A stretch of 46,974 nucleotides of DNA from Leptolyngbyaceae cyanobacterium SM1_4_3 (GTDB lineage Bacteria; Cyanobacteriota; Cyanobacteriia; Elainellales; Elainellaceae), in contig JAAUTN010000013.1 in NCBI GenBank assembly GCA_012031415.1, positions 1-46,974 of the forward strand. The letters run 5' to 3'. This document shows positions 9,812 through 19,108 of the stretch, piece by piece (positions within the stretch are counted from its first letter, which is position 1; each line of letters starts with the position of its first letter). The translations under genes and the position numbers were made by a program. The notes under the pieces are model-generated. The model did no database searches. It saw only the letters and a list, made by a program, of their open reading frames with translations, and was not told where the DNA came from.

Positions 9812-11121
9812 TTAAAGCCCGTTCTGGTCGATGTGGTTGGCGATCGCATTAATCGTTTCGCGAATGGCGCGTTCATTGCCGCTATAGTCCAGCACGACGC
9901 TGACAATATAGTATTCATCGTCCAGCATGAAAGCGACCGTTGTGCCCAACGCCTTAGAGTTTTGCCCCGTCTTTTCGCCCATCCAGAAGGCCTTAGAATT
10001 TCTCAAGCCCTGATGCCCCAGCACCAGATCATCCTGGCTCATCAAGGTTTTAATTAACTCTTCATCACCCGGATGCTCTCGGTTGTAAATCGACACCATC
10101 ATCTCGGTCAGTTCATCGGTGTTAATTTGGTTTGGGCCAACGCCAGCATTGGCTGGATAGGTGCTTTCGCCGACCAATTTGGTATTGACACGAGTAACCT
10201 GGTAGCCGCGATCGCTCAAAATCTGGTTGATCCGGTCGCGACTACATAGTCGATTAGCTGATTGGTGGCAATATTGCTGCTATGTTCAATCATCCGCAGC
10301 AACACTCGCCGCAGCGGATACTCTGACCCCACCCAAACATCAGATGCATCTTCGGTGTAATTGCCTCGACTGATTGGAATCGGCGTATCGAGGTCAATGT
10401 TCTCGGAAGTTACCTTTTCCATGACAGCGATCGCCACTGGCACCTTAATCAGGCTAGCGGGACTAGCGGGCGGGGCGCTGCCATTCAAACGGCGACATTC
10501 TCGTGAAGCCGCACGGCAAACCGTAATGTGAACTCGGTCTGAGCCAAGCCCCGTTTTTTCGGCGATCGGCTCCAGATAGTCAGAACGAGCCGTGTCGTAG
10601 CTGTAGGAAGCAAACTTCAGGTAGCCCTCGTATTCTTCAATTTTTGCTTCGGCGTTTTCAGAGAGAAAGGACTGCTCTGGAACTGATTGAAGTGAGCTAA
10701 CTGCGTCGTTCCAGAGGGAATAGATTTTTTCTGCCCTTTGCAGAGAGCCGTCAGACTGCTTCTGCGCCTCAACCGCCTGGGTTGCCAGCCGAATTGCCTG
10801 ATCCCAGTTTTGTTTGGCGGCTTCTTCAACCTGAATCCGAATTTCTACTGCCTGAAGCGTTTGCAGCATTTCGGTGGGCGGCGAGAAAATTCCTGCTTCG
10901 TTGCCATCGGGAAACACAGAGGACTGATCCAGATCAGCCTGGAGGCGATCGCGCATCTGATAAAGCTGCTCCATCGACTCGATCGCAGGCAGCTCGGGTG
11001 GCTTGTCATAGGGAGTTTCAATGGGCGGAGCTAGCGCCAACGGAGGGTTAGCTGCTGCTAAACCTGCTGCAATGCCTACGGCAATCACTGGAATGACAAG
11101 TAGATATGCGACCCGGCGCAT
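9812..11121 (-). pseudogene. Class A beta-lactamase-like serine hydrolase, frameshifted
   Basis: A penicillin-recognising-type serine hydrolase with an N-terminal signal anchor (VAYLLVIPVIAVGIAAGLAA), a helical linker, then a catalytic domain. Three active-site motifs can be seen: SLIK (SxxK nucleophile, in PASLIKVPVAIA), SSN in EHSSNIATNQL, and KTG in GEKTGQNSKA. SSN and KTG lie in different frames. After NQLIDYV the frame is lost near 10241; adding one base gives GRDRINQILSDRGYQ and joins the two parts into 436 residues. Cyanobacterial members of this family are probably periplasmic cell-wall enzymes; no real beta-lactamase activity should be assumed. Confidence 0.8.
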
Positions 11122-11588
11122 TGATTAACCTCACACCGATGAGATATCAGCAGTAAACGCAAGCAGACTCAATCAAAATTAAATATATAGGTATTTACTC
11201 AATTCTTCGCAGTTTTTCAGCAAATGCTGAACTAAACAAGCAGACCTGATTAAATCAGAACCTATGTACCCCCCCTTATGGGACAAAAGGCTTAAGTCCC
11301 TCGTTAAGGGTGGCGATCGCTTGGATTTTCCCTCCTGCTTGCGTTAGTCCTATGAGTGGCGGACGAAAGGGGGTTGTTGATCATCGTCCGCTGGTCATTG
11401 GTCAGCGTTCAGCGCCTGTTGAGGGAACAAAATGTAGATTTTGAGGCTAAGGATCATAGATTTAATCAAACCGCAAACTGTACGGGCGGGTTTAGCGAAC
11501 CAATCTGCATCCCCACAATGAATTTGACAGCAAAACCCGCCCCTACCCAATGTCGAACTTATTGAATTCTCGTTCCTGAGTATGAAAT

Positions 11589-11660
11589 GTTGACCAGCCG
11601 CAAGAACGTTGAGACCAGCTACAGAAACGTTGTGACCAGCCGCAAGAACATTGTGAAGCC
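11589..11660. repeat. Third 21-bp tandem array
   Basis: Units start at 11589, 11608, 11629 and 11650 (GTTGTGACCAGCCGCAAGAA plus C); the first is 19 bp and the last is diverged. On the minus strand it reads as heptads such as NVLAAGH. It shares only the period with the other two arrays. Confidence 0.65.
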
Positions 11661-11774
11661 AGCACATTTGATGTTTCTCTATGACACTAAAGAAAACTAT
11701 AGGCAAACTAATTAATCAAGCCGTCACACTAAAGGTTTGTCTGCCTCAATTCAAGCCTGTGAGCGATCGCACTA

Positions 11775-11853
11775 AGGATTGCAGATTAAATAACCTGTGG
11801 GATGGGCAAGATGCCCATCCCACAAAAGGTACAGTTTATTTAATTTTCAATCC
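11775..11853. mobile_element. MITE, AGGATTG family, copy 2
   Basis: A 79-bp element flanked by TA (11773-11774 and 11854-11855). Its ends AGGATTGCAGATTAAATAA and TTATTTAATTTTCAATCC are inverted with a few mismatches. The core holds TGGGATGGGCA and TGCCCATCCCA as a hairpin. The end sequences match the element at 568-669. Confidence 0.65.
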
Positions 11854-12048
11854 TAAAGGTTCACGCAGGCAATTCAAAGAATTGACCCGAAACGACAAAG
11901 AGTTGCGAGTCAACAGGAATGGCGATCGCCGACTTTACGTTCTATTTGCGTAAGTCCTTGCGTAAATCCTGAAGATGCTAAATAGACAAAACCCAATGCC
12001 CGCTATTAGACATTGGGTTCCGCGATTGCGCTATTCAGCTTGCGATAC

Positions 12049-12069
12049 TTAAAAAAGCCCAAAGGCTTT
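12049..12069 (-). terminator. Terminator after the phage-holin-like gene
   Basis: On the minus strand AAAGCC, loop TTTG and GGCTTT are followed by more T, 12 bases beyond the stop codon of the membrane protein gene. Confidence 0.5.
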
Positions 12070-12080
12070 GCGATCCGATT

Positions 12081-12464
12081 CTACACTTCCGTTTTCGCAT
12101 CCGTGTTTAGGTTCAATGCAGGTCTACGCTCAGCAAAGTATCTGAGAATGAAAGTGTTAACCAGGGTCAGGATAACCGGGCCTGCGATGAAAGCCAGCAG
12201 TCCTCGGACAGCGAAACCAGGCGTTAATACAGAAGCTAGCCAAAAGCACAAACCGTTCACCACGAGCGAGAACAAACCAAAGCTGACGAAATTAAGCGGC
12301 AAAGACAGCGCTGACAAAACTGGCTTAGCAGTGGAGTTGACCAATCCAATCACCACAGCGGCAAGCAACGCTGCTGGGAAATTTGCCAAATCAACACCTG
12401 GGATAAAGTCAACAACTAGCAGACTTAAAGCGGTAGCCAGAACAGTAAAAAGGGCGCTAAGCAT
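12081..12464 (-). CDS. Phage holin family IV-like membrane protein
   Basis: A 127-residue integral membrane protein with four predicted helices: LFTVLATALSLLVVDFIPG, FPAALLAAVVIGLVNS, FVSFGLFSLVVNGLCFWLA and LLAFIAGPVILTLVNTF. The arrangement, the SLPLNFVSFGLFSLVVNGL core and the charged C-terminal tail match the superfamily IV phage-holin-like proteins (PF04020), which are widespread chromosomal proteins of unknown role and not evidence of a prophage. It is divergent from the next small membrane gene. Confidence 0.8.
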   Translation of the reverse strand: MLSALFTVLATALSLLVVDFIPGVDLANFPAALLAAVVIGLVNSTAKPVLSALSLPLNFVSFGLFSLVVNGLCFWLASVLTPGFAVRGLLAFIAGPVILTLVNTFILRYFAERRPALNLNTDAKTEV

Positions 12465-12726
12465 AAAAATTTCCTCAAACGAACTGCAAGGGGAAGCAAA
12501 ATACTAATCTGCTTAAACTACTCTTCCAATGGTCTGTTACGGAGACTGGTTTTCACCTCCCCATGCAGATAGATTCTAAGCCGCCCTAAAGTCGTCTCTA
12601 TGGAGGATTAGAACGGAAGCGCAAGAATTAATTCTCACGATGGAGGACAATCTAATCCTAAGTTAAGACAATAAGATAAAGGCTAGTGTAAAAGTCTCTA
12701 GTGCAAAAGTTTTTGGGAGAAACCTT

Positions 12727-12915
12727 ATGAACTTACTTCGATTGGTTTTAGCGATTGTTTTACCTCCGGTTGGGGTGTTTTTAACTTACGGTGTTAGCAC
12801 TACTTTGCTGATTAACATCGTACTGACACTCTTAGGTTGGCTACCGGGCAGCATTCATGCAGTTTGGGCGATCGCCAAGCACAGCGAGATGGCTCGTCGT
12901 CAAGAAAACTTCTAA
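12727..12915 (+). CDS. YqaE/Pmp3-family small membrane protein
   Basis: A 62-residue protein with two transmembrane helices (LLRLVLAIVLPPVGVFLTYG and TTLLINIVLTLLGWLPGSIH). The PPVGVF and GWLPGSIHAVWA motifs are typical of the Pmp3/YqaE family, small membrane proteins induced by stress in many organisms; the molecular role is unknown. GGGAG (12715-12719), 7 bases before the ATG, is a good ribosome-binding site. A terminator follows. Confidence 0.88.
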   Translation: MNLLRLVLAIVLPPVGVFLTYGVSTTLLINIVLTLLGWLPGSIHAVWAIAKHSEMARRQENF

Positions 12916-12940
12916 TCTCGGTTTGCTACGAGCAGCAGTG

Positions 12941-12970
12941 TAGGGTAAGCATTGCTTACTCTACTTTTTT
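12941..12970 (+). terminator. Rho-independent terminator after the Pmp3-like gene
   Basis: TAGGGTAAGCA and TGCTTACTCTA form a stem with one mismatch, followed by CTTTTTT. It lies 25 bases past the stop codon. Confidence 0.7.
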
Positions 12971-13001
12971 GTAAATCCTTTCAAGTAACCCCAGTGAATT
13001 A

Positions 13002-13034
13002 AGATCTGCGACTTCTTGAAGAAGTCGCAGATCT
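13002..13034. repeat. 33-bp hairpin repeat (AGATCTGCGACTTCT family), copy 2
   Basis: AGATCTGCGACTTCTT, one base, then AAGAAGTCGCAGATCT: a perfect inverted repeat. It is followed by another perfect hairpin at 13070-13090 (GAGGTGGATA, T, TATCCACCTC), which lies just beyond the stop of the coiled-coil gene and may help terminate it. Confidence 0.75.
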
Positions 13035-13119
13035 CAGCGCTCATCTAATTGCTTAAGTATCAATAAATAGAGGTGGATATTATCCACCTCAGAAATTGCA
13101 TTACCAATGGCTGCAAATT

Positions 13120-13899
13120 TTAACCTGCATCACTGTTTCTTACAGCGTGCCAAAGCTCTTTAAGCAGTTGCTTCACTCGTTGTTCTCCCCGCGCTAGAGC
13201 GGCTCCTGCTTCACCCATTTTCTGCTCAAACTCTACTTGCTTTTGATTCAGGCGAGGCGTTTCACCCACTTCCGCTTGTGCTTTGGTTTGGTCATACCAG
13301 GTTTTAGCGCTATCCAGATGACGCTTCACTTCTTCATAGCGGGTACCGTAGCGGGCAGCAAGGTTTGCCTGTAAAACTGAGAGTTGCGTTTGCAGTTGGG
13401 CATAACGCTTACGCATCAAAGACACTTCTTCACTGTCTTGCACTGAGCTAACCGCAGATTCGATCGCCGACTTGATCTCGGCGGATCGGCTGCTTCCAGT
13501 TTCTTCGATTTCCGTTAGAGCGCTGTCGATCTGTCCCTGAAGGGCTTTTTCTTCACTGTCGATTTGAGCTTGAAGCTGTTCAACTTCAGACTGAGTTTTG
13601 GCGATCGCCTGCCGTCTCAAGCTGCTGATTCCTTCAATTGCGCCTTCAATCGAAGCGGTAATTTCCTCTTTGGTTTCCTGACCCCGATCCTGTAAATTAT
13701 CGATGACCGTAGAAACTGCTTCTTTAACAATGGAGCGAATTTCGACAGTCCCTTCTTTGATTTCTGAAACGGCTTGCGAAACAGCAAGCTTGACGATTTC
13801 TCGAATCCGTTCTGTTCTTAGCTGTCCTTCAGTTTTTGCTTTTTGAAGGTCTTCTGTGATCTTGGTTTTAACAGAGTTTTCTTTGACCGAATTAGGCAT
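13120..13899 (-). CDS. Coiled-coil protein of unknown function
   Basis: A 259-residue soluble protein with no family I can name. It lacks a signal peptide or membrane segment. It is almost entirely charged amphipathic helix, with apolipoprotein-like spacing in residues 20-110 (IVKLAVSQAVSEIKEG, IVKEAVSTVIDNLQDR, ITASIEGAIEGI are successive similar helices) and coiled coil in 90-200 (VEQLQAQIDSEEKALQGQID and MRKRYAQLQTQLSVLQANL). The repeated helix pattern suggests membrane-surface or self-association, but that is inference. The codon pattern is clean over the whole length, so the gene is real. Confidence 0.75.
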   Translation of the reverse strand: MPNSVKENSVKTKITEDLQKAKTEGQLRTERIREIVKLAVSQAVSEIKEGTVEIRSIVKEAVSTVIDNLQDRGQETKEEITASIEGAIEGISSLRRQAIAKTQSEVEQLQAQIDSEEKALQGQIDSALTEIEETGSSRSAEIKSAIESAVSSVQDSEEVSLMRKRYAQLQTQLSVLQANLAARYGTRYEEVKRHLDSAKTWYDQTKAQAEVGETPRLNQKQVEFEQKMGEAGAALARGEQRVKQLLKELWHAVRNSDAG

Positions 13900-14068
13900 A
13901 ATTGGCTCCTGGCATCAAGCTGCCAATAAAACTGCTAATTCAAAAAGCCAAGCCTTATCCATTCGAGTGCAATCTATCGAGCTAGAAGCGCCTGACTTTT
14001 TTCCTCAACTCTTTTATGCTGGCGCAAATCTAAGGCAATTTAACACTCCCGTAGGCGTAAAAACCGAC

Positions 14069-15659
14069 CTATTCTGCACTACTCCCCAAAAGGAATAAGC
14101 CGATCATCGTAACGCTATTCCACAGGCTGTGTAGCAGAATTGGAGATAAGAGGCTGCGCGATCGCGTGTACACAAATCCTAAAACTGCCCCTAATAAAGT
14201 CAGCGGTAAAACTTCGGAGAGGCTGAGGTGAGCCGTTGCAAAAATTAGGCTGCTGAGGGCGATCGCCACCCAACGGGTAGATATCGCGTTAAAGATGGCA
14301 ACAAAAAGCCGCGAAATAGAATTTCTTCAAAAATGGGAGCGGCGATCGCTGCCGTCGCAAAAAACATTCCCAGCGCTACCGGATCGCCTTCTTCCAGCAC
14401 AATTTGCAGTAGCGGGTTACTGCCACCCTGCCCTTGCCAAATCTGCTGATTTGCCCACGACACCAGAATCATCAGAGGCAACGCCACCAGATAGCCCCCC
14501 ACGCCCCACAACAGCCAATTGCTTTTGCTCTTTAAGCGAAACCATTCCTTAGGCAGCGGCAAAAAATCGCGAACCGAAAGGTAAAGCACAAACAGCGATA
14601 TTCCTGCCATTGCAAGATAGTAAGTCAGCGCATAGGCAGCCCTGGCGCGACTGTCAAACGCAGAGAACCCCACCCCAAGCAACTGAGAAACCAGCGGCAG
14701 CACAATTTGTCCCGCAAAGAAGAAGCCAGCAATCAGTACTTGCCAGACAATTTCCCAATTCCAGGGGGTTTCCCAGGTAGCAGTGCTGTTTTGAGCTAGG
14801 AGCGCTTGCTCACCTCGAAAAGCCCGCTGCACCAGCAGCGAAATCAGGATTGCCGTGCCTGCCAAGCACCCGATAATTGGCACTACGCCAATCAGCGTCA
14901 GCTTGAGGAAAGTCTGTTGAGCCTCTGTCTGTGCGTTTTGCTGAAGGGCTGATGTGGCATCAGGACGCTGTTGCAGTTCATACAGGCGAGTCAAAGACTG
15001 ATTGCGAAACCACCCATCCAGATTTTCCTGAATTTGCTGCTCGGCATCAGGTAACAGCTGTGGCGGTTGATCCCACAGCCCTAACAGGATTTCAGCCATC
15101 CGAGTAGAAGCAGAAACCAGGGAGCTTGGGGAAGTGGGGGAAGTTGCGTCTGAGGCTATATCGCGGCTGGCAGTTAGTCTTGACCAGGTTTCCAGGGCGG
15201 TTTCGACTTGCCTTGCTCGACCTGGAGAATGCCGATTCGCAGGTCGAGTTGGTCAATCAGCGCTTGCTGTTGACGAATCGCAGTGCGTAACTGTCCCTGT
15301 TTGGAGGGAGCCGTAGAGGAAGTCGGAAATTCTGGTGCGGGTGCATCAACAGCAGTATGCTGGTCAAATCGCGACTGAAATTGGTCGAGTTCAGCCTGGG
15401 CCGTTTGCCGCACGTCCTGATATTGCTCTAATGAAGTGGCGATCGGGTCTTTGCCCAGAATGGCGGCACGGGTTGAATCTGCGCTTGCACGACTTTCCTC
15501 AGGCTGAAACTCACTTGCCTGAAGCAACAAATCTGTTTGGTAGAGTTGAAGCCGACTGGTGATTTGTGGCTCACTCCAACTGCCAACCAGGGAACTGCCG
15601 ACTAAAAAGAGGACAAAGAGGGTTAGGCCGGTTAAAACTAACCGTTTCAGTGTGATCAT
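14069..15659 (-). pseudogene. CPBP-family intramembrane protease, two frameshifts
   Basis: When the frames are joined this is a 530-residue membrane protein of the CPBP (CAAX/Abi) glutamic intramembrane protease family. The N-terminus (LVLTGLTLFVLFLVGSSLVG) is a signal anchor, followed by a periplasmic helical region that ends at GILQVEQGK in frame 1. Frame 2 continues with VETALETWSRLTASRD and runs through several membrane helices to the catalytic EEILFRG motif and LTRYLPV. Frame 3 continues VAIALSSLIFATAHLSLSE, with the conserved His of HLSL, and LLHSLWNS. Breaks are at about 15208 and 14272, each repaired by one added base (TT to TTT, AA to AAA on the plus strand). The whole catalytic core is otherwise intact. 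Confidence 0.85.
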
Positions 15660-15846
15660 TTCTCGCTGTAGAGGCGGGTGTGCAGACGGATTTAGATAGA
15701 ATTGCCTGATGAAGCTGAACTGGGCAGGCTGAATTTAACTCTACCTCGAATGGCATTATCGCACTGTTCGTTGGGTCAAGAATGTTCGAGTAGAGTGCCA
15801 TAGACAGGGTAGAATGCATCTGGTTTTAACTGTTTCTGTCTTTTGA

Positions 15847-17238
15847 TTGATCTCGTATCCAGTGGAGGATAAAGCCCTGACTACTCGCGTCATTCTCGTG
15901 CGTCACGGCGAGAGTACTTACAACGTTTTGCGTAAAGTTCAGGGTCACTTTGACGAGTCTTACCTGACCGAGGTGGGTGAAGCCGCTGCACGTCAGGTTG
16001 GCAATGCCCTGCAAGGTTTGAACTTTAGCGCTGCCTACAGTAGTCCGCTGCAACGCGCTAAGCAGACGGCTACGCTGATTTTATCGACCCTGGAACCGCT
16101 CGATCCTTCGGGGTCGGTGCCGCCGTTGCAACTGCGGGATGACTTAAAAGAGATTAATCTGGCGCTCTGGGAAGGGCTGGATTTTGAGGAGGTGGAGCGG
16201 CGCTTTCCTGAAGGCTATCGGATGTGGCGCGATCGCCCCCACGAACTCTCCATGCAGATTCCCACAGACAACGGCACAGCAGAGTTTTTTCCAGTGCCAG
16301 CCCTGTATGAGCAAGCCAAACAGTTCTGGCGGGAGGTTTTGCCTGACCATGCTGGGGAAACAATTCTCGTAGTCGCACACAGCGGTATTAACCGAGCCTT
16401 GATCAGCACTGCCATTGGGCTAGAACCTGAAAGCTACCAGTCGTTTTACCAGTCCAACTGCGGCATCAGCGTATTCAACTTTGCAGGCGGGCTAGGGCAA
16501 CCCGTGCAGCTTGAATCGGTCAACTTGACGGGGCACATGGGCGAAGTGCTGCCCAAGATCCGCAAAGGGCAGCAAGGCCCACGTCTGCTGCTGGTGCGTC
16601 ATGGCGAAACAGACTGGAACCGCCAAAAGCGCTTTCAAGGACAGATTGACGTACCGCTAAACGACCAGGGATGGGTACAGGCAGAACAGGCAGGCGCATT
16701 TTTGGAATCTGTGCCAGTGGCTAAAGCCGTGAGTAGCCCAATGCTGCGTCCTAAGCAAACGGCAGAGGCAATCCTGCAAAAACATCCAGGATTAACTTTG
16801 GAACTGGATGAAAACCTGCGAGAAATTAGTCACGGACTCTGGGAAGGCAAGCTAGAAGAAGAAATTGAACAGAGCTATCCAGGACTGTTAGCCCAGTGGC
16901 AGAGCGCTCCTGAGACGGTGCAGATGCCCGAAGGCGAAAACTTGCAGCAGGTGTGGAATCGGGCGATCGCCGCCTGGAATGCGATTGTTGAATCTGCTGC
17001 TCAGCTAGACCCGCCTGGAATTACCCTCGTCGTGGCCCATGATGCAGTCAACAAAGCAATTCTCTGCTATTTGGCGGGCGCTGGCCCTGAGCGGTTTTGG
17101 GCTTTTAAGCAGGGCAATGGAGCCGTTAGTGTAATTGACTACCCGCATGGCATTGAGGCTCGTCCTGTGATTCAGGCGATGAACATTACCACTCATCTTG
17201 GCGGGGTGCTAGACCGGACGGCAGCAGGGGCGTTGTAA
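15847..17238 (+). CDS. Histidine phosphatase / phosphoglycerate mutase-like, two domains
   Basis: Two fused histidine-phosphatase domains. Domain 1 has LVRHGESTYN and VVAHSGINRALI; domain 2, from about residue 250, has LLVRHGETDWNRQKRFQGQ and VVAHDAVNKAILCYLAG. The RHG and second His are present in both, so both may be active on phosphoesters; a role as 2,3-bisphosphoglycerate-dependent mutase is only one option. The given start is a TTG. A CTG at 15877-15879 gives the family-like N-terminus MTTRVILVRHG and sits 8 bases after GGAGG, so it may be the true start. The next gene begins on the base after its stop. Confidence 0.88.
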   Translation: MISYPVEDKALTTRVILVRHGESTYNVLRKVQGHFDESYLTEVGEAAARQVGNALQGLNFSAAYSSPLQRAKQTATLILSTLEPLDPSGSVPPLQLRDDLKEINLALWEGLDFEEVERRFPEGYRMWRDRPHELSMQIPTDNGTAEFFPVPALYEQAKQFWREVLPDHAGETILVVAHSGINRALISTAIGLEPESYQSFYQSNCGISVFNFAGGLGQPVQLESVNLTGHMGEVLPKIRKGQQGPRLLLVRHGETDWNRQKRFQGQIDVPLNDQGWVQAEQAGAFLESVPVAKAVSSPMLRPKQTAEAILQKHPGLTLELDENLREISHGLWEGKLEEEIEQSYPGLLAQWQSAPETVQMPEGENLQQVWNRAIAAWNAIVESAAQLDPPGITLVVAHDAVNKAILCYLAGAGPERFWAFKQGNGAVSVIDYPHGIEARPVIQAMNITTHLGGVLDRTAAGAL

Positions 17239-18504
17239 ATGGCTGAGCTATTTCGTCAGGTGCGGCTGCTTGACCCGGTATCTGACACCGATCGCATAGC
17301 GGATGTGCTGATTGCAGATGGGACGATTCAGCAAATCGAGCCGCAGATTGCCGATCTGCCCGAAGAGGTTGAGGTTTGCGATCGCCCCCATCTCATCCTT
17401 GCACCAGGCTTGGTAGACCTTTATAGCCATTCTGGTGAACCGGGATTTGAGTCCAGGGAAACGCTAGATTCACTCATGCAGGCAGCGCTAACAGGCGGAT
17501 TCACACGACTGACCCTGCTGCCGGACACCCATCCTGCAATGGATAATCCGGCGGGCGTGGATAGAATGCGATCGCTGCTTCCCCAGGCTGGCCCTACTCC
17601 TCAAATCGACTTTTGGGGTGCCCTTACCACACAGGTCAAGGGAGAACAAATGACTGAACTGGCAGAACTCGCCACTGCCGGAGTCATTGGCTTTGCCGAT
17701 GGCCGTCCGCTGCAAAACTGGGCGCTGCTGCGGCGGCTGTTGGAATACTGTCAGCCTTTAGGCAAACCGATCGCCTTGAGTTGCTGCGATCGCCAGCTAG
17801 CCGGAAATGGCGTAATGCGAGAAGGGTTAGAATCCGTGCAGTTGGGCTTGTCAGGCAGTCCGGCGATCGCCGAAACCATCGCCCTAGCCGCCCTGCTGGA
17901 ATGCATTGAAACCATTGGCACTCCCGTTCACATCATGCGCGTTTCGACCGACCGCAGCGTGGAACTGATTCGATCTGCCAAAGGCAAAGGCTTGCCGATT
18001 ACCGCCAGCACCACCTGGATGCATCTGCTGCTCAACACGTCCGACCTTCAAAGCTATGATCCAAGTCTGCGACTGGAGCCGCCGTTAGGCAATTCACCAG
18101 ATCAAACTGCCCTGATTCAGGGCTTACAGGAAGGGGTGTTGGATGCGATCGCCGTTGACCACACGCCCTATACCTACGAAGAAAAAACCGTTTCCTTTGC
18201 CGAAGCGCCTCCCGGAGCAATCGGGCTGGAACTGGCGCTACCGTTGCTCTGGCAGAAGCTTGTGGAGAAGGGAAACTGGGAGGGGCGATCGCTCTGGCGC
18301 TGCCTCAGCACCAATCCCGCTTGCTGTTTAGGGCAAAGCCCTGCTCAACTGCAACCGGGTCATACGGCTGAGCTAATCCTATTTGACCCGCAGCATCGCT
18401 GGCAAGTCACACCGCAAACCCTGAAGTCACTTTCCTCTAACACTCCCTGGTTGGAGCGAGAAATCAGCGGGCGCGTTTTGAGAACCTATCCGAGAAAAAG
18501 GTAG
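17239..18504 (+). CDS. Dihydroorotase-like protein (PyrC family, metal ligands missing)
   Basis: A 421-residue amidohydrolase of the type I dihydroorotase family (third step of pyrimidine synthesis). The fold motifs are all recognisable, but the metal site is altered. The usual DxHxH is DLYSHSGEP (residues 60-68), with Tyr for the first His and Gly for the substrate-binding Arg. The usual TPHHLLL is TTWMHLLL, and PPLR is PPLG. The late Asp in AVDHTPYTYEEK and the HIMRVST His remain. It may be a non-catalytic partner of aspartate transcarbamoylase, or have another substrate. It starts immediately after the phosphatase stop (TAA then ATG), so the two are surely co-transcribed. Confidence 0.85.
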   Translation: MAELFRQVRLLDPVSDTDRIADVLIADGTIQQIEPQIADLPEEVEVCDRPHLILAPGLVDLYSHSGEPGFESRETLDSLMQAALTGGFTRLTLLPDTHPAMDNPAGVDRMRSLLPQAGPTPQIDFWGALTTQVKGEQMTELAELATAGVIGFADGRPLQNWALLRRLLEYCQPLGKPIALSCCDRQLAGNGVMREGLESVQLGLSGSPAIAETIALAALLECIETIGTPVHIMRVSTDRSVELIRSAKGKGLPITASTTWMHLLLNTSDLQSYDPSLRLEPPLGNSPDQTALIQGLQEGVLDAIAVDHTPYTYEEKTVSFAEAPPGAIGLELALPLLWQKLVEKGNWEGRSLWRCLSTNPACCLGQSPAQLQPGHTAELILFDPQHRWQVTPQTLKSLSSNTPWLEREISGRVLRTYPRKR

Positions 18505-18593
18505 AAACCCTAATAACCCCTTGTCCATAGTGCGATGTGCCACTGTCAGGATGTCTCCATTCCTCAGCCCCTTGTATAGCTGTAGTCGGCTAG

Positions 18594-18680
18594 GTTAAGA
18601 CATGAACAACGTGGGATGGGCATCCTGCCCGTCTGGTCGGGTGAGACACCCACCCCACAGGTTATTTAATCCACAATCCT
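18594..18680. mobile_element. Degenerate AGGATTG-family MITE
   Basis: The right end GGTTATTTAATCCACAATCC matches the other copies and is followed by TA. The core keeps GTGGGATGGGCATCCTGCCC, and the left end is decayed. It lies between the convergent dihydroorotase-like and psaK genes, 11 bases from the psaK stop. Confidence 0.5.
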
Positions 18681-18690
18681 TAGCCAATCC

Positions 18691-18966
18691 TTAGCCGATA
18701 TAGTCAGCTAACGTCAGGATCAACAAAGAGCCAACAACGTGCCCAAAACTCATTGCACCCAGAAAGCCCCCTACGCTGATGTTGTTAAACACTTCCGGGA
18801 ATGGCAGGGGCATCTGGCGACCATCATGGGGACGCTCAATTCCCCGACTCGCCAATAATAGAATGACCAGACAAGAAATACTCATAATCAGAGCCTCTGG
18901 CACCCCCCAGGAATTTCCAGCACGAGCAGAGGTTTGAGCAGCAGCTAATAACAGTGATGAGATCAC
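18691..18966 (-). CDS. psaK: Photosystem I subunit PsaK
   Basis: A 91-residue thylakoid membrane protein with two helices (VPEALIMSISCLVILLLAS and the C-terminal GHVVGSLLILTLADYIG). PsaK is a peripheral subunit at the edge of photosystem I, involved in antenna coupling. The pattern LPFPEVFNNISVGGFLGAMS then FGHVVG corresponds to the conserved PsaK C-terminal half (LPxPxxFxxxxxxxLxxxSFGHxxG). Several cyanobacteria have more than one PsaK; this sequence is a somewhat diverged form. Intact, on its own transcript. Confidence 0.82.
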   Translation of the reverse strand: MISSLLLAAAQTSARAGNSWGVPEALIMSISCLVILLLASRGIERPHDGRQMPLPFPEVFNNISVGGFLGAMSFGHVVGSLLILTLADYIG

Positions 18967-19108
18967 AGATTTTTCTCCTCGACAAAACCAAATTAAATGA
19001 CACCCATCAGTGTTCGTCTTAATGGCAACCCAAACCTCTCCCTGTTGAGGGATTTGTAGCTTTGATCTTGCCGCACTACTGCGTTTGATTCCTGTTTCAT
19101 AGTTCGAG

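Larger units (their letters stand above)
11122..12048. other. Gene-free stretch, 0.9 kb
   Basis: No convincing gene. It includes a diverged GGCTTAAG repeat (about 11284-11356), a short 21-bp tandem array (11589-11660) and a MITE (11775-11853). Open frames here run through repeats and have no recognisable protein features. Confidence 0.6.

Noticed and set aside
9812-11121. Antibiotic-resistance beta-lactamase
   Set aside because: The SxxK, SxN and KTG motifs define the fold only; cyanobacterial members with this long N-terminal region are not known resistance enzymes, and the gene is frameshifted.
11681-11953. 90-residue frame on the plus strand
   Set aside because: It reads straight through a MITE and its hairpin; no family likeness.
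12081-12464. Prophage because of the holin-like protein
   Set aside because: This holin superfamily is common on chromosomes, and no other phage gene is in the window.
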